The notes beneath the pieces are model-generated. The model saw only the letters and a program-made list of their open reading frames with translations. It ran no database searches and was not told the DNA's origin. This document shows positions 11,880 through 21,561 of a DNA stretch of 64,000 nucleotides, piece after piece (positions within the stretch are counted from its first letter, which is position 1; each line of letters begins with the position of its first letter). This stretch comes from Enoplolaimus lenunculus (Eukaryota; Nematoda; Enoplea; Enoplida; Thoracostomopsidae), in assembly GCA_030248215.1 (NCBI GenBank), contig JASANG010000534.1, positions 62,001 through 126,000 of the forward strand, read 5' to 3'. The position numbers were made by a program, and so were the translations under genes.

Positions 11880-13080
11880 CATTATTATTATTATTATTAT
11901 CATTATTATTTTATTATTATTATTATTATTATTACTATTATTATTATCATCATCATTATTATTATTATTATTATTATTACTATTATCACTATTATCATTA
12001 TTATTATTAATATTATTATTATTGTTATTATCATTATTATTATCATTATTATTATCTTCATCATTATTATTATCATATTATTTTATTATTATTATTATTA
12101 TTACTATTATTATTATTATGATCATTATTATTATTATTACTATTATCATTATTATCATTATTATTATCATTAATACTAAAATAGTTTATTTTTACCCCCA
12201 TACGTCGACTAATTTCAGCGTAGAAAAGCCAGCTTATTCCGCTACACCGACCCACCTCCCTCCCCCCTGCCGTTAATATACCTTCCAGGGTCGAAAATGC
12301 GATCCGGTCCAATCGCAAATTAGCCGTCGAATGAGCATCCGTACACAATGCCTCTTGCTCGTTATGCTTCGACAGCTGTACGTTCGGAGCTTTGTTATAC
12401 ATTTTAGAACACTGACTTGAATAATACTGTATAGGGACCCAGGATCGTCCGTAATCCATTGATTTATAGATTGCCATGCTATCAGGACGTTGACGACAAA
12501 ATTGTAAGCTAACATATGTTAGCTCGTATTTTTTAGCTAACGATAACGTGAGGGTAACGTTCGAAGGGAACTCACTCGACGGCTGGGATACCCAACAGGT
12601 TGCGTTATGTGGATTGTTAAGATCCGTTAAAAACGATGCCGGATGGCGCAATCGGTTAACGCGATGATCGCATATCGAGCACGCAATTGCACCGGAAGGG
12701 TCGTGGGTACGCATCTCGCTCGACGACGCTTCGATTGACGATAGGGAATTTTCGCCTGACAGACTGTTGGTCGACGTTGCGGATAACGGTACGGTTTCAG
12801 ATGACCGTGCCGCAGGATGCGGTTCGTTCGTGGAACAATACCGAACCGGACCTGCCATCCCGCAGGTACTCGATGCGACTACTGGTTTTCCGTAGGCAGC
12901 GTTTACAAAATCTGGTACGCAACGGGTGGCGTCCCCTCGCGAATTATAACACGGATCGTCGTATGGTTTTTGAAGACTAAATACAGAATAGAACGAAGAT
13001 GTTCTTGCGTAAGGGGTGAAACAGATTAGGATTACGGTAACAATATCGTAGGCTGCTTGCATTGTGTTGACCTGGTTCAA
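9207..13080 (-). CDS. NTN1: Netrin (N-terminal part of gene: exons 1-3)
   Basis: This is a secreted axon-guidance ligand of the laminin superfamily that acts outside the cell on DCC/UNC5-type receptors. Three coding exons are visible: 13080-12282, 11048-10903 and 9423-9207, giving about 387 residues. They encode a signal peptide, the laminin N-terminal domain (about residues 40-315) and the first laminin-EGF module. Family signatures are DPC...[58 protein letters not shown] and [14 protein letters not shown]. Splice phases agree throughout (1 then 0). Human netrin-1 has 604 residues. The second and third EGF modules and the NTR domain are not found and should lie left of position 1. The sequence resembles netrin-1/3 rather than netrin-4; the exact paralogue is not resolved. 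A Ser-rich insert at about residues 83-132 is unusual. Confidence 0.93.
9424..9520. repeat. AAC/AAT-rich simple repeat abutting netrin exon 3
   Basis: A-rich trinucleotide repeat (AACAAAAATAATAACAAAAA). On the minus strand it is a long T-rich tract directly before the exon 3 acceptor, so it probably serves as the pyrimidine tract. Confidence 0.8.
9809..10027. mobile_element. Family A hAT-like MITE in netrin intron 2
   Basis: The ends are GGACCATGTATTGAACAGGG and CCTGTTCTATATATGGGCC. Perfect 8-bp flanking duplication AGAACGTC (9801-9808 and 10028-10035). The interior carries the TTAGGYTTA hexamer array. Confidence 0.9.
10209..10374. mobile_element. Family G element (CCCGTAGCC ends)
   Basis: It begins GGGCCCGTAGCCAAGG and shares with the copies at 14428, 14887, 20870 and 31330 the internal motifs GAAAATTTT-GGCCTCCCTAGAAA and AAGTCATTAAAAATCCTTG. 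Non-coding; one end is degraded. Confidence 0.6.
10765..10882. mobile_element. Family T MITE fragment next to netrin exon 2
   Basis: Contains AACTCAGACTGAGTGATTCA and ends AACTCACTGGAATTTACAGTG, the family-T terminus. The left terminus is missing. It lies in intron 2, 20 bp from the exon 2 donor. Confidence 0.7.
10903..11048 (-). CDS. NTN1: Netrin exon 2: end of laminin N domain
   Basis: The acceptor is TTGCAG|GCCGACC and the donor GATCAG|GTGAGA. The 146-nt exon completes the split Gly codon and adds 48 residues, from [16 protein letters not shown] to SDGNVSDQ, ending in phase 0. The match to netrin [24 protein letters not shown] is close. A family T MITE ends 20 bp into the downstream intron. 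Confidence 0.93.
11272..11588. mobile_element. Family T MITE with internal 68-bp duplication, netrin intron 1
   Basis: Starts CAGTGTAAATTCTAATGAG and ends ACTGGAATTTACAGTG followed by TA. A 68-bp block starting AAAGACTTAATTCAGAGC occurs twice in tandem (from 11441 and from 11509), which lengthens this copy to 317 bp against about 250 bp normally. Confidence 0.8.
11834..12175. repeat. (ATT)n microsatellite in netrin intron 1
   Basis: About 340 bp of ATT repeats with ATC and ACT interruptions, ending about 105 bp from the exon 1 donor. Open frames across it (poly-Ile or poly-Asn) are artefacts. Confidence 0.95.
12282..13080 (-). CDS. NTN1: Netrin exon 1: signal peptide and most of laminin N domain
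   Basis: Starts at ATG 13080; a second ATG at 13062 ([19 protein letters not shown]) gives an equally good signal peptide and could be the real start. It ends at donor GAAG|GTATAT, phase 1, after STLEG. Two N-glycosylation sequons (NAT, NVT) sit where vertebrate netrins have theirs. Residues about 83-132 (rich in Ser and Thr) replace a segment of only about a dozen residues in human netrin-1. Without the splice the frame runs on into the ATT microsatellite of intron 1 and yields a meaningless poly-Asn tail. Confidence 0.93.
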
Positions 13081-13362
13081 TTTAGGAAAAGTTTATTTAG
13101 AATCAGGTTAAAGTCAACTTTAGATACATTTTGGTTCAGTGCAGATGTGTGCACCACACAGGGGCTTTAAGTTCGTCTTTGTCAAGTTAACGTTGAAACA
13201 GGTTGCTTGAAACCTATTTGCTCGCAATCCAAAACGGTTTCCAGATTCAAAGTTTCGTTGACAATATTTCAAGTTGAGTTGAAATGATAAGTTATCATTA
13301 AATAAACGTATTACATTAATAGTTAGCCGCTATTCTGAAACGAATTTGTATATTAATATTAC

Positions 13363-13680
13363 CAAGACTGTATGATACAAGAGTGTGCAACTGTTGGGGT
13401 TTCGCATGGTACAAAATGTACCGTCGGGCGTTGCGTTTTCGGCCGATCCCCTCTACGTTTCGAGGTGGGGGTCGCTATCACATGAATTCCCTTAAATTAA
13501 ACTATATCGGGAGCATGTTTGACACCGCATAGATAAAATGCCATGGTTCGCATCGGTTGTACAGTCCTCTAAATCAAGGAGGGTAGCGCAAAAACACAAC
13601 GCGTGCCGGATACATTTTTTCTACACAGAATGTACCCAGTTGCACACTCTTGTTAAATAGCGATTATCTATCTACTCTTG
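13363..13680. mobile_element. Family C MITE, 318 bp
   Basis: It has two nested pairs of inverted ends: outer CAAGACTGTATGAT with ATTATCTATCTACTCTTG, and inner CAAGAGTGTGCAACTG (13378) with CAGTTGCACACTCTTG (ends 13652). The same arrangement and nearly the same length occur at 24125-24441. Possible short flanking match ATATTA. Upstream of the netrin start; non-coding. Confidence 0.75.
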
Positions 13681-14427
13681 ATATTAGGGACGTATACAAG
13701 CGAGCGTACACAACCGACATATACTCATCAAAGCCCATCTCAGGATAACCAAATCCTTGCACATTTTTACCTCAAATTCAAAATTGCAGTTTAAGCTTAA
13801 AAGTTTAAGCCAAAGTTTACGGCAATAATTTTAGGCTTAAGGAAATCTTCCGAGGTCCAAAACCTAAGCCTATAACCTGTCGGCTGAAAGTGCACAAGAG
13901 ACAAAAACATACGTACCTATAACCTGTGAGCTTATCCGAAATGAAATCCGGTCTACGCTGCAGGGTAAACTCGTTCTTTGTGACCGGCTTCCTGTCAAAA
14001 TCGTAGACGAAATGCTAAGCTTTAAGATTTCCAAACTCAAGACTACTTCAAAATAGTATCATGTTGCTATATATAAATATATAAATATATATATTGAGTG
14101 ACCAATGGTCAAAACTTTAAACATTCAACAATTTAATATTCTATTCTTCGGTTGGCCTTAGAGATATAATTGGATACCGGAACAACTAACCATTGATGCC
14201 ATCGTTCGTAGTCAGACTCTTTTGTCAGAGATTTTGAAACCGGAACCGGAAACTGAACACCTTTGGTTGCTAGGAATAAATAGGCTTCCGGCATTTTCAC
14301 CTGCATGAAATCAGGTCTAAAACGGAATCTGTAAGCGACAGCAGTGAACAAAATCCGGTACGATTTATTCTGCCACGAACCGAGAAATGTTTTTGTGATA
14401 ATTTTGTAAAATAAAATTGACAAAACG

Positions 14428-14591
14428 CAGGCTCGTAGCCAGGTCACCTTGTTAGGGGGGGCCGAAAATTTTTCAGGAAGGGCATTCAAGGGTTTTTAAA
14501 GAGTTACAAGCAAGGTTGAAAATATTCTAGGGAGGCCAAAATTTTTCCAGGGGCGGCTGTGCCCCCCCGGGCCACCATTGGCTACGGGACC
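14428..14591. mobile_element. Family G hAT-like element with 8-9-bp duplication
   Basis: It starts CAGGCTCGTAGCCAGG and ends TTGGCTACGGGACC, inverted. Both flanks read GACAAAACG (14419-14427 and 14592-14600). This copy gives the best boundaries for the family; the CAGG-GTAGCC ends fit hAT. Confidence 0.8.
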
Positions 14592-14886
14592 GACAAAACG
14601 TCGTATATTTTAAGGTATGGCAATTACTACAGGTGCATGGTCGCTTTTGAAACGAATATTAAATTTGTAAAATTTTCCCTGCTCCCCCGAAAATTAATTC
14701 AACTTATATTTATTGCAACTGAGTAGCGGATGAAATTTAAGCTAACAATTGGCCAATAAAATAACGAGTTTTGATTTTCCCTGGTTCCAGGGTTAAAGCT
14801 TAAAAGAAACCTTTTGACAAAAGTTTACCCAAAATCTTAAAGGCATCTTTTCAGACTCCTGTAATCGTTAAGGGATGTATATCCGG

Positions 14887-15047
14887 GTCCATAGCCAGAG
14901 GATCGCCAGGTGAGCTGAGCCTCGTCTAGAAAATTTTTTGCCCCCTAGAAATTTTTCAAAATGGCCTGTAAGTCATCGAAAATCCTTGCACGTCACTCGT
15001 GAAAATTTTTCAACCCCCCTAACAAGTTGATCTGGCAACGTCCCTGG
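14887..15047. mobile_element. Family G element, degraded
   Basis: Begins GGGTCCATAGCCAGAGG. It shares with other G copies GTCTAGAAAATTTTTTGCCC, AAGTCATCGAAAATCCTTG and a CAACCCCCCTAACAAG end. No target duplication is clear. Confidence 0.6.
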
Positions 15048-15514
15048 GTTCATCTATATCCTTCCATCCATGCAGGGTTGTTAGTTAGCGAAGGAACCGC
15101 AGCCTAATAAGCAACACCTTGTAATACCCAGACCAATATGAGACAGCCGAAATCTAATACTCAGCCAAGTTTGGGTGAATAAATATTAATCGAGGAACCT
15201 AAACAATATAAGATGCCAAAATTTTAGAAAAGTTGACATTTTCGGCTAGACTTTGATTAGAAATTAGTAAACTATTCGAGTAGGAGCTTCAAATAGGCGG
15301 ACGCGTCCCCGCTTGGATATTTAACATTAATATAAGGTTCGCGTAAAATAACGATATTTACCGTTAGAATTGCAATTAATGTTTGGTTCTTTCAAAATAG
15401 TTTAAGTATTTGACAAAAAAGTCAACGAAAAGATGGCTGGTAAATTAAGCCGTGAATTTTCCTAAATTATTTTTTCGAGATTGACTTTTCGACAATTATG
15501 ATAGCCATTAATTT

Positions 15515-15975
15515 CTCAAATTAACAAAAAAATAATTTCTCAAATTTAACAAAAAATAATATCTCAAATTAACCAAAAACATTAAATTTTCAGAATAACA
15601 GAAAAAAATTAAATTCTCAAATTAACAGAACAAATTAATTTCTCAAATTAACAGAAAAAAATTAAATTCTCAAATTAACAGAAAAAATTAATTTCTCAAA
15701 TTAACAGAAAAAATTAATTTCTCAAATTAACAGAAAAAATTAAATTCTCAAATTAACAGAAAAAATTAATTTCTCAAATTAACAGAAAAAAATTAAATTC
15801 TCAAATTAACAGAAAAAATTAATTTCTCAAATTAACAGAAAAAAATTAAATTCTCAAATTAACAATAAAAAATAATTTCTCAAACTAACAATAAAAAAAT
15901 AATTTCTCAAATTAACAATAAAAAATAATTTCTCAAATTAACAATAACAAATTAATTTCTCAAATTAGCAAAATG
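15515..15975. repeat. About 25-bp AT-rich minisatellite
   Basis: About 17 copies of TCTCAAATTAACAGAAAAAA plus TTAAT. Edge units have AACAAAAAAT or AACAATAAAA variants. The variants are grouped by position, which suggests stepwise array growth. Confidence 0.9.
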
Positions 15976-16264
15976 TTAATGTCTCCAATAAAAAAAGACA
16001 TTCCAAAAATGTGTGAAATCTATTTCAAACATCTGTTCATCTATTTGTCACCGAACAAAATACGAGTTGGAAGAGGGGCAGCGCAGGAAAATTTGGTAAA
16101 GAAATTGACGTATTTCTACCGTAACGTATAATTAAGTTGTTACCGTTCGTCTTTACTGTCTATAAACATTTTGCTGTCTCAAAGTATTGTATTTTTGGTC
16201 AACGATTTGATTGACAACTTCATTACAATACAGCCAGATGGTCGATGTCATACAAAATATGACA

Positions 16265-16409
16265 TTTTGTGCAGTAACTAAAGAACAGCGCTGTAACAGT
16301 AGTATAAAGCATATTCATACGCCTTATATAAAAAAATTAGTCTAAAGCTTAAGTTTACTCTATTGCAGTACCGCGAAATAACCTGCCCACCCTTAATGTT
16401 TGGGCCGTC
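16265..16409. mobile_element. Family A MITE, degraded
   Basis: The interior motifs CTGTAACAGTAGTATAAAGC, AAGCTTAAGTTTACTCTATT and GCAGTACCGCG identify family A, but the inverted ends are worn and the hexamer array is nearly gone. Confidence 0.6.
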
Positions 16410-17466
16410 ACTTTTAAGAAATGTTGTTTTAAAAACAACATATTAAAGACAGTTTTTAGGATATAAAAAGAATTGATGTCTTAAAAAAGACGCGGTTCAG
16501 GCAAAAATTATTTTTTCGCCTTACCAGGAAATACTGAGAAATATGCCCTAAAAATTATACCCACTAAGCAATACTAAGAGTCATATTTAGAGCTGACAGT
16601 TTTTTGGGAGGGGGCGAATACTTCTCGAAGCAATCCCCCCAATTTTTTGCCAGTATTCTATCGTTCTAAAATACAAAATTAATAAACTTATTTTACATGT
16701 TTCAATATTGATTTCAACTGAAATTCAATTCGACCTTCTCAAACAACTACGCCAAAATGTCTGACATTCACATTTATACTCAGTTTCGCTATCGCAAGTA
16801 CCGACACACACCGTTGACCGCTGTCCACGTTACTATTACTGAATTGAGTAGCGAATGAAATTTTAGCAAGCAATTGGCCAATAGGATGACGAGGTTTGAT
16901 TTCGTCCAATTAGAATTCGGATCTAAAGTAGAATGTGTGGAAATTCCCGTTGAAAAAGTATTTCAGCCTATAAACAGACCAGAATAAAGTGAAAAAATCC
17001 AATGAAATTTAAGCTGATGAGATTGAAATTTCTAATTTAGACCAAAACTAAAATTTTCAGTTTAGATTTAGCACTAAAAATTATGTTTAAGCGTCTTGCT
17101 CGTTTTGCCCGTGAGCATGGACCCCTCTTTCAGAAACTTGCATATCTGTCGCTAGTCAGAATCCATGCTGGATAAACAATCTGGCGGGGCCCCAGCTCAA
17201 ATGCAACCAATGTTTGAGAATATATTTTGGGTCGTAGAATTTAGTTTCAAGCAAGACAAATGAACGTTAACCTAAAGCCAAAAAATCCGTATTTTCAGTA
17301 CTACTTTTCGATCGAAAACAAGCTTAACTTTATAGCGGTTATCACCAGAAAATAGCATTTGAAGCACAATTAAATTCAGTCGTATTCTCAAATGTGTGTA
17401 GCACCTATGGTCAGTTGGTGAAAAATCGCATAAATTATGAACAACAAAATGTGACGAGCCATGGAA

Positions 17467-18253
17467 ACTCCAGTACACTCAATCCAGCAGCTCTCGTTGA
17501 TTGGTTTATTTTGAAACCAATCACTGACCAGCGATAGAAAAAAAATGTGGGGATCCAGAAATTATGGACCGTTGGCCACGTAAGCCCCACGATCAACAAT
17601 CCAGTACACTCAATCCAGCAGCTCTCGTTGATTGGTTTATTTAGACACCAATCACGGACCAGCGATAGAAAAAATGTGGGGATCCAGAAATTATGGACCG
17701 TTGGCCACGTAAGCCCCACGATCAACAATCCAGTACACTCAATCCAGCAGCTCTCGTTGATTGGTTTATTTTGAAACCAATCACTGACCAGCGATAGAAA
17801 AAAAATGTGGGGATCCAGAAATTATGGACCGTTGGCCACGTAAGCCCCACGATCAACAATCCAGTACACTCAATCCAGCAGCTCTCGTTGATTGGTTTAT
17901 TTTGAAACCAATCACTGACCAGCGATAGAAAAAAAATGTGGGGATCCAGAAATTATGGACCGTTGGCCACGTAAGCCCCACGATCAACAATCCAGTACAC
18001 TCAATCCAGCAGCTCTCGTTGATTGGTTTATTTTGAAACCAATCACTGACCAGCGATAGAAAAAAAATGTGGGGATCCAGAAATTATGGACCGTTGGCCA
18101 CGTAAGCCCCACGATCAACAATCCAGTACACTCAATCCAGCAGCTCTCGTTGATTGGTTTATTTTGAAACCAATCACTGACCAGCGATAGAAAAAAAATG
18201 TGAGGATCCAGAAATTATGGACCGTTGGCCACGTAAGCCCCACGATCGACAAT
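17467..18253. repeat. 131-bp satellite, six near-identical copies
   Basis: CAGTACACTCAATCCAGCAG recurs at 17471, 17602, 17731, 17862, 17993 and 18124. The period is 131 bp, with one 129-bp unit. Copies differ at only a few positions. Each unit contains an inverted repeat TGATTGGTTT/AAACCAATCA around TATTTTG, and TGGACCGTTGGCCACGTAAG. It has no similarity to the other families here. Confidence 0.95.
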
Positions 18254-18365
18254 CAAACTACAATTGCAGTGCTAATTCTTAACGCAAAGTTTTGGTCTTA
18301 ATCCTTATTCAGGCCTTAGGCCTGGGTGAGGTGTTCTTTGATTCTACCACTGCATGAGTGATCCT

Positions 18366-18652
18366 AAATATGGCCCTGTCGTGGCCTACTTGTTGTGATA
18401 TGTTGTATAAAAATTCTGCATCATTTATCTATTAAATTGTTTTCGATAAGTTAACTTATCAATAATTGATTGTAGTTTAGCTTTACAGTGCGAACAAATG
18501 ACTGCAAATTTGTTGATGCAAGGCTTTTGAGAATTGTTGCCAGCCAACAGACACCCTAAATCAATAGTATACTTGTTAATACAAATTATCCGTATAGTAA
18601 CATATTTTGTAGTTCCGATTCCGGTATAAACCAGTTCCGCTTTGCAACCTGA
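18366..18652. mobile_element. Inverted partial copy of the hAT MITE at 4132-4544
   Basis: Matches the reverse complement of the 4132 element: AATCAATAGTATACTTGTAA, GTTAACTTATCAATAATTG, and near its end GGAATCG/CCGGTATAAACCAG then GCAACCTG. The left terminus is lost. Confidence 0.7.
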
Positions 18653-19139
18653 TATATATATATATATACCCAATCTGTGAACAACGTCATAAGCAAAATA
18701 TATATCGAGGGTGTAACTCAAGACAGATAGGCGTTGGGGGTAGAAACATTTCCAATAGAAATATTAGTTATTGAAAATGTCTTAAACGTTTAGTATTTCA
18801 AGGCTACAGGGCAATATCATGTACATCTTTATATTGTCAAACTACTTTTCATAGTAAACATATAAACAGTATAAAATGTATTTACAAACAAAATATTGCT
18901 AGAAATTGTGACCACTACTGCAGTTTTGCAAGCTTGGCAACGAAATATTCTGCATTCTTGAAACTGGGGGGCTGGGCAGCCGACGAATTTAAGTAATGCA
19001 TCATCCACTTTATCTTGTGTCCGCCGTGTGACAAATTAAGCACACATTTTACACATCAATTTCAGTTAAGATGAGTTTAAAGATTAGTTTACGCATAGAT
19101 TAGCTTTTTCCTAAGCCTAAGTCTAAGCGTTTCAGTAGC

Positions 19140-19400
19140 GGTCCCGTAGCCAACTTATTGTAGGGTGAGCTCATGCCACCTGGCAAAATTTTCAACACTG
19201 CTTGTCAGCAGTGGCTGATCCAGGATCTCAAAATGGGGGGGCCAAAATTTCACAGGTAATAAACTTATTTTTGGCCCACACGCACAAACCACGAACTATT
19301 GTCACAAAATTGCTGTATAATTTTTATTGAGATGCTGTTGGGGGGGCACGGCCGGGATGGCCCCCCATGGATCCACCATTGATTGTCAGTCTTTGAAATA
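19140..19400. mobile_element. Family G fragment interrupted by a CAGTGG hAT MITE
   Basis: Begins GGTCCCGTAGCCAACTT with a G-type interior (GGCAAAATTTTCAACACTGC). It breaks at CTTGTCAG, where the 19209-19381 element sits, and resumes after ATTGTCAG. The G element is therefore the older of the two. Confidence 0.65.
19209..19381. mobile_element. hAT MITE (CAGTGGCTGATCC ends), nested
   Basis: 173 bp, from CAGTGGCTGATCCAGG to CATGGATCCACCATTG. Flanks CTTGTCAG (19201-19208) and ATTGTCAG (19382-19389) form a 7/8 target duplication. The interior has G and C runs near both ends (ATGGGGGGGCC and GGCCCCCCAT). Confidence 0.85.
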
Positions 19401-19729
19401 CGGATCTGCGCATGGGGGTGATGTACAACAGATGAGTTCTCATGAGCGACAGCTATTGTTTGTTAGCAAATTTTTGACAGAAAAACATAATGGACAAACT
19501 TACTTGTTAAGAATAAGCTTAAGTCTTCAAATTGATTTTCAAATTTTCTGTTAAACCATTTGAAAAGTTAAATTTATAAATAAACCTTTTGTAACTATTT
19601 TTCAATAGCGATTCGAATACAGTTTGTGGCAAGTGTTCTCTAGTGACCGATTCAGAGGGGGCTGTGCAAGATGGAGCGCCCCCGGGTGTTTTTCAAGCCC
19701 CATATTTGCCGAGATATTTGCTAATTGTC

Positions 19730-19888
19730 GCCTATGTAAAAATCAGAGGCGGAACGTTTTTCTGTGGAACTGGCAATAAACTTAACGTTTCGGCTCAGGT
19801 GTGATCATATTATTACGTTTAGGCTTATGCTTTAGGCTTATGAATATGCTTATACTACTGTTACGGCACCGTTTGTATACATTGGTCC
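19730..19888. mobile_element. Family A hAT-like MITE
   Basis: Starts GCCTATGTAAAAATCAGAGG and ends GTTTGTATACATTGGTCC. Flanks TAATTGTC and TAATTCTG match at 6 of 8. Short TTAGGCTTATG array inside. Confidence 0.75.
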
Positions 19889-20234
19889 TAATTCTGAGGG
19901 TTTTCAACGCAAATATGTACCAAATCCTCGCTAGCTTAGCTCGCGGAATTACCAAATTTTATTTGCATATATATTCGGTTTCGTGTGAGTTAATTCAAAC
20001 CAATGGGGGTGGGTCGTCCGCGTGGGGTCATTTGAACAGTAGATCAACAGGCGCCTCGTAGAACTGAATGAAACTATTATGGTTTTGAATGGTGGTACAA
20101 TTTTCACTGCTGGAGCAAAATGTTGTTCTTCATATGTCGAAAAACTTAAGAGGCAAATTTCGAATGTCATTTTTACACAAATCAGACCCCCTCGCCTACT
20201 GTGCCCTTAGACAGTATCGGCGTATTGAATATGG

Positions 20235-20530
20235 TTGTAAGCATGTGAGACATACTTGTCCGTTATGTGCATATTGCAATATAGTGCAGTACACTGTATG
20301 TGTGGTAGCTGGCAGCATACGGTCGACACATATAGTCGACGAAAAATGCAGTTGGAGTGGCGAGCTACGTGGCGCAGTGGTAGGCTATCCGCTTAAGGAT
20401 CCGTAGGCAGAGAGTTTGATCCCCACTCCCGAAGCCCGCTTTTCCCGCTGTTTAGTTAAAAGGTCTGAAGTCCCGGTTCCTACCTAGACTGACATGGTCT
20501 TAATGAGCCACACGTAGCAGGGAAATATGT
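20235..20530 (+). mobile_element. tRNA-related SINE with 5' head
   Basis: A tRNA-like module contains an A box TGGCGCAGTGG (20370-20380) and a degenerate B box GAGTTTGATCCCCACTC (20412-20428). After it come GAAGTCCCGGTTCCTACC and GACATGGTC. Upstream, about 110 bp (GCATGTGAGACATACTTGTC, GCAGCATACGGTCGAC) is shared with the copies near 33000 and 33750, so the repeat unit extends 5' of the tRNA-like part. It encodes no protein. Confidence 0.75.
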
Positions 20531-20576
20531 ATTTTAGACAAAGTTTAGCGTCATAGAAGTTTTAAACGAGAACATA

Positions 20577-20782
20577 CACTGCACAAAATGGTGCGTCAAA
20601 TTGACTCTCTCCGAAATAGGCTTTTCGCCACAACATAAATTGATTCAAAACTCAACTCCGCCAGAGTAAACGTTGCGACTCAGTGAGTCGAATTTGACTC
20701 TGGCGGAGTCGAACTTGACTTAATTGTGTAGTCAGAAAAAGCCTATTTCGGAGAGAGTCAATTTGATTCACCATTTTTACAG
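20577..20782. mobile_element. Family D MITE (TA duplication)
   Basis: The long inverted ends contain GTCAAATTGACTCTCTCCG and AAATAGGCTTTTYGCC, mirrored as GCCTATTTCGGAGAGAGTCA near the right end. The outer bases are TA|CACTGCACAAAA and TTTTTACAG|TA. A second copy lies at 57929-58260. Confidence 0.8.
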
Positions 20783-20869
20783 TAATTCATATTAGAAATG
20801 ACAGAATTTTAACAGTTTCCCTTGTCTAATTTGACGCTTAAAGTTTAGCTAAGATTTAGACTTAATAGT

Positions 20870-21022
20870 GTAGCCAGAGGTCGGCCAGTAGGTGACTTAC
20901 TCCCCAAGAGAATTTGTACCCCTAGAAAATTTTCAACCTTGCTTTTAAGTAAATAAGAACCCTTGTATGCCCCTCCTAAACACAATTTAGCTCTCTTAAC
21001 AAAGTGAGCTGGCTGCGACGGG
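20870..21022. mobile_element. Family G element, degraded
   Basis: Begins TGTAGCCAGAGGTCGG. It contains CCCCTAGAAAATTTTCAACC, AAGAACCCTTGTATGCCCC and ends AACAAAGTGAGCTGGC, as in other G copies. Confidence 0.6.
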
Positions 21023-21128
21023 CTTGCTTCAACAGGGCAGCATTCTGGTGCCGTACTCATCCAAATGGACTCGGTCGAAAAGTAAACAATCTTGATTTGC
21101 AATTGTAGGAGCCATCCAAATTTATTCG

Positions 21129-21479
21129 GTGCTTCCCAAATATAATTATCTGCGGACGCCCCTGATCCACACTATGTCCTACTGTATACACCCCTGTAAG
21201 TATGTTTTCAAAACTGTAAAATTTTCAAACCACAAAAAGATCCGTCCGTCTCCGCCGGATAATCTTAGATTCGCCGGTGAACCATTCAAGTTCATAAACG
21301 GAACCAATTGTAAATCGAATTGTTATCTTACCCACAGTTCGGCGGTTCAACCGGTTACCACCCTAGAAAACCGAATCTATACAGACAAGATGCAAACAAA
21401 ACACGCTAATAGCAACATGCGGGGGTACACACGCACTTTAATAGAAGAAGGCGCCGTTCGCGTACAAAATGTTCAATAA
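21129..21479 (+). CDS. Possible coding exon or small ORF, unrecognised
   Basis: An open frame of 116 codons from ATG 21129 to a TAA at 21477. The part after about 21238 reads like protein (PPDNLRFAGEPFKFINGTN, then TTLENRIYTDKMQTKHANS) with balanced codon use. It could be a 3'-terminal exon of a plus-strand gene. No convincing acceptor or upstream exon was found, and the first 35 codons look non-coding. PPDNL-type motifs occur in axonemal microtubule proteins, but that likeness is too short to name the protein. Confidence 0.3.
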   Translation: MLPKYNYLRTPLIHTMSYCIHPCKYVFKTVKFSNHKKIRPSPPDNLRFAGEPFKFINGTNCKSNCYLTHSSAVQPVTTLENRIYTDKMQTKHANSNMRGYTRTLIEEGAVRVQNVQ

Positions 21480-21534
21480 TTGCATTTTAGCAATTTCACT
21501 GCAGTTTAAAAGTGCAAACCGCAACAAAAAACAT

Positions 21535-21561
21535 TTGTTGTTGTTGTTGTTGTTGTTGTTA
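21535..21561. repeat. (TTG)n microsatellite
   Basis: Nine TTG units. Confidence 0.9.

Noticed and set aside
12022-12276. Poly-Ile/Leu open frame near netrin, and the poly-Asn extension of netrin exon 1
   Set aside because: Both are read from the ATT microsatellite in intron 1, past the GTATAT donor.
17467-18253. CRISPR array
   Set aside because: The 131-bp units are fully tandem with no spacers, and the DNA is eukaryotic.
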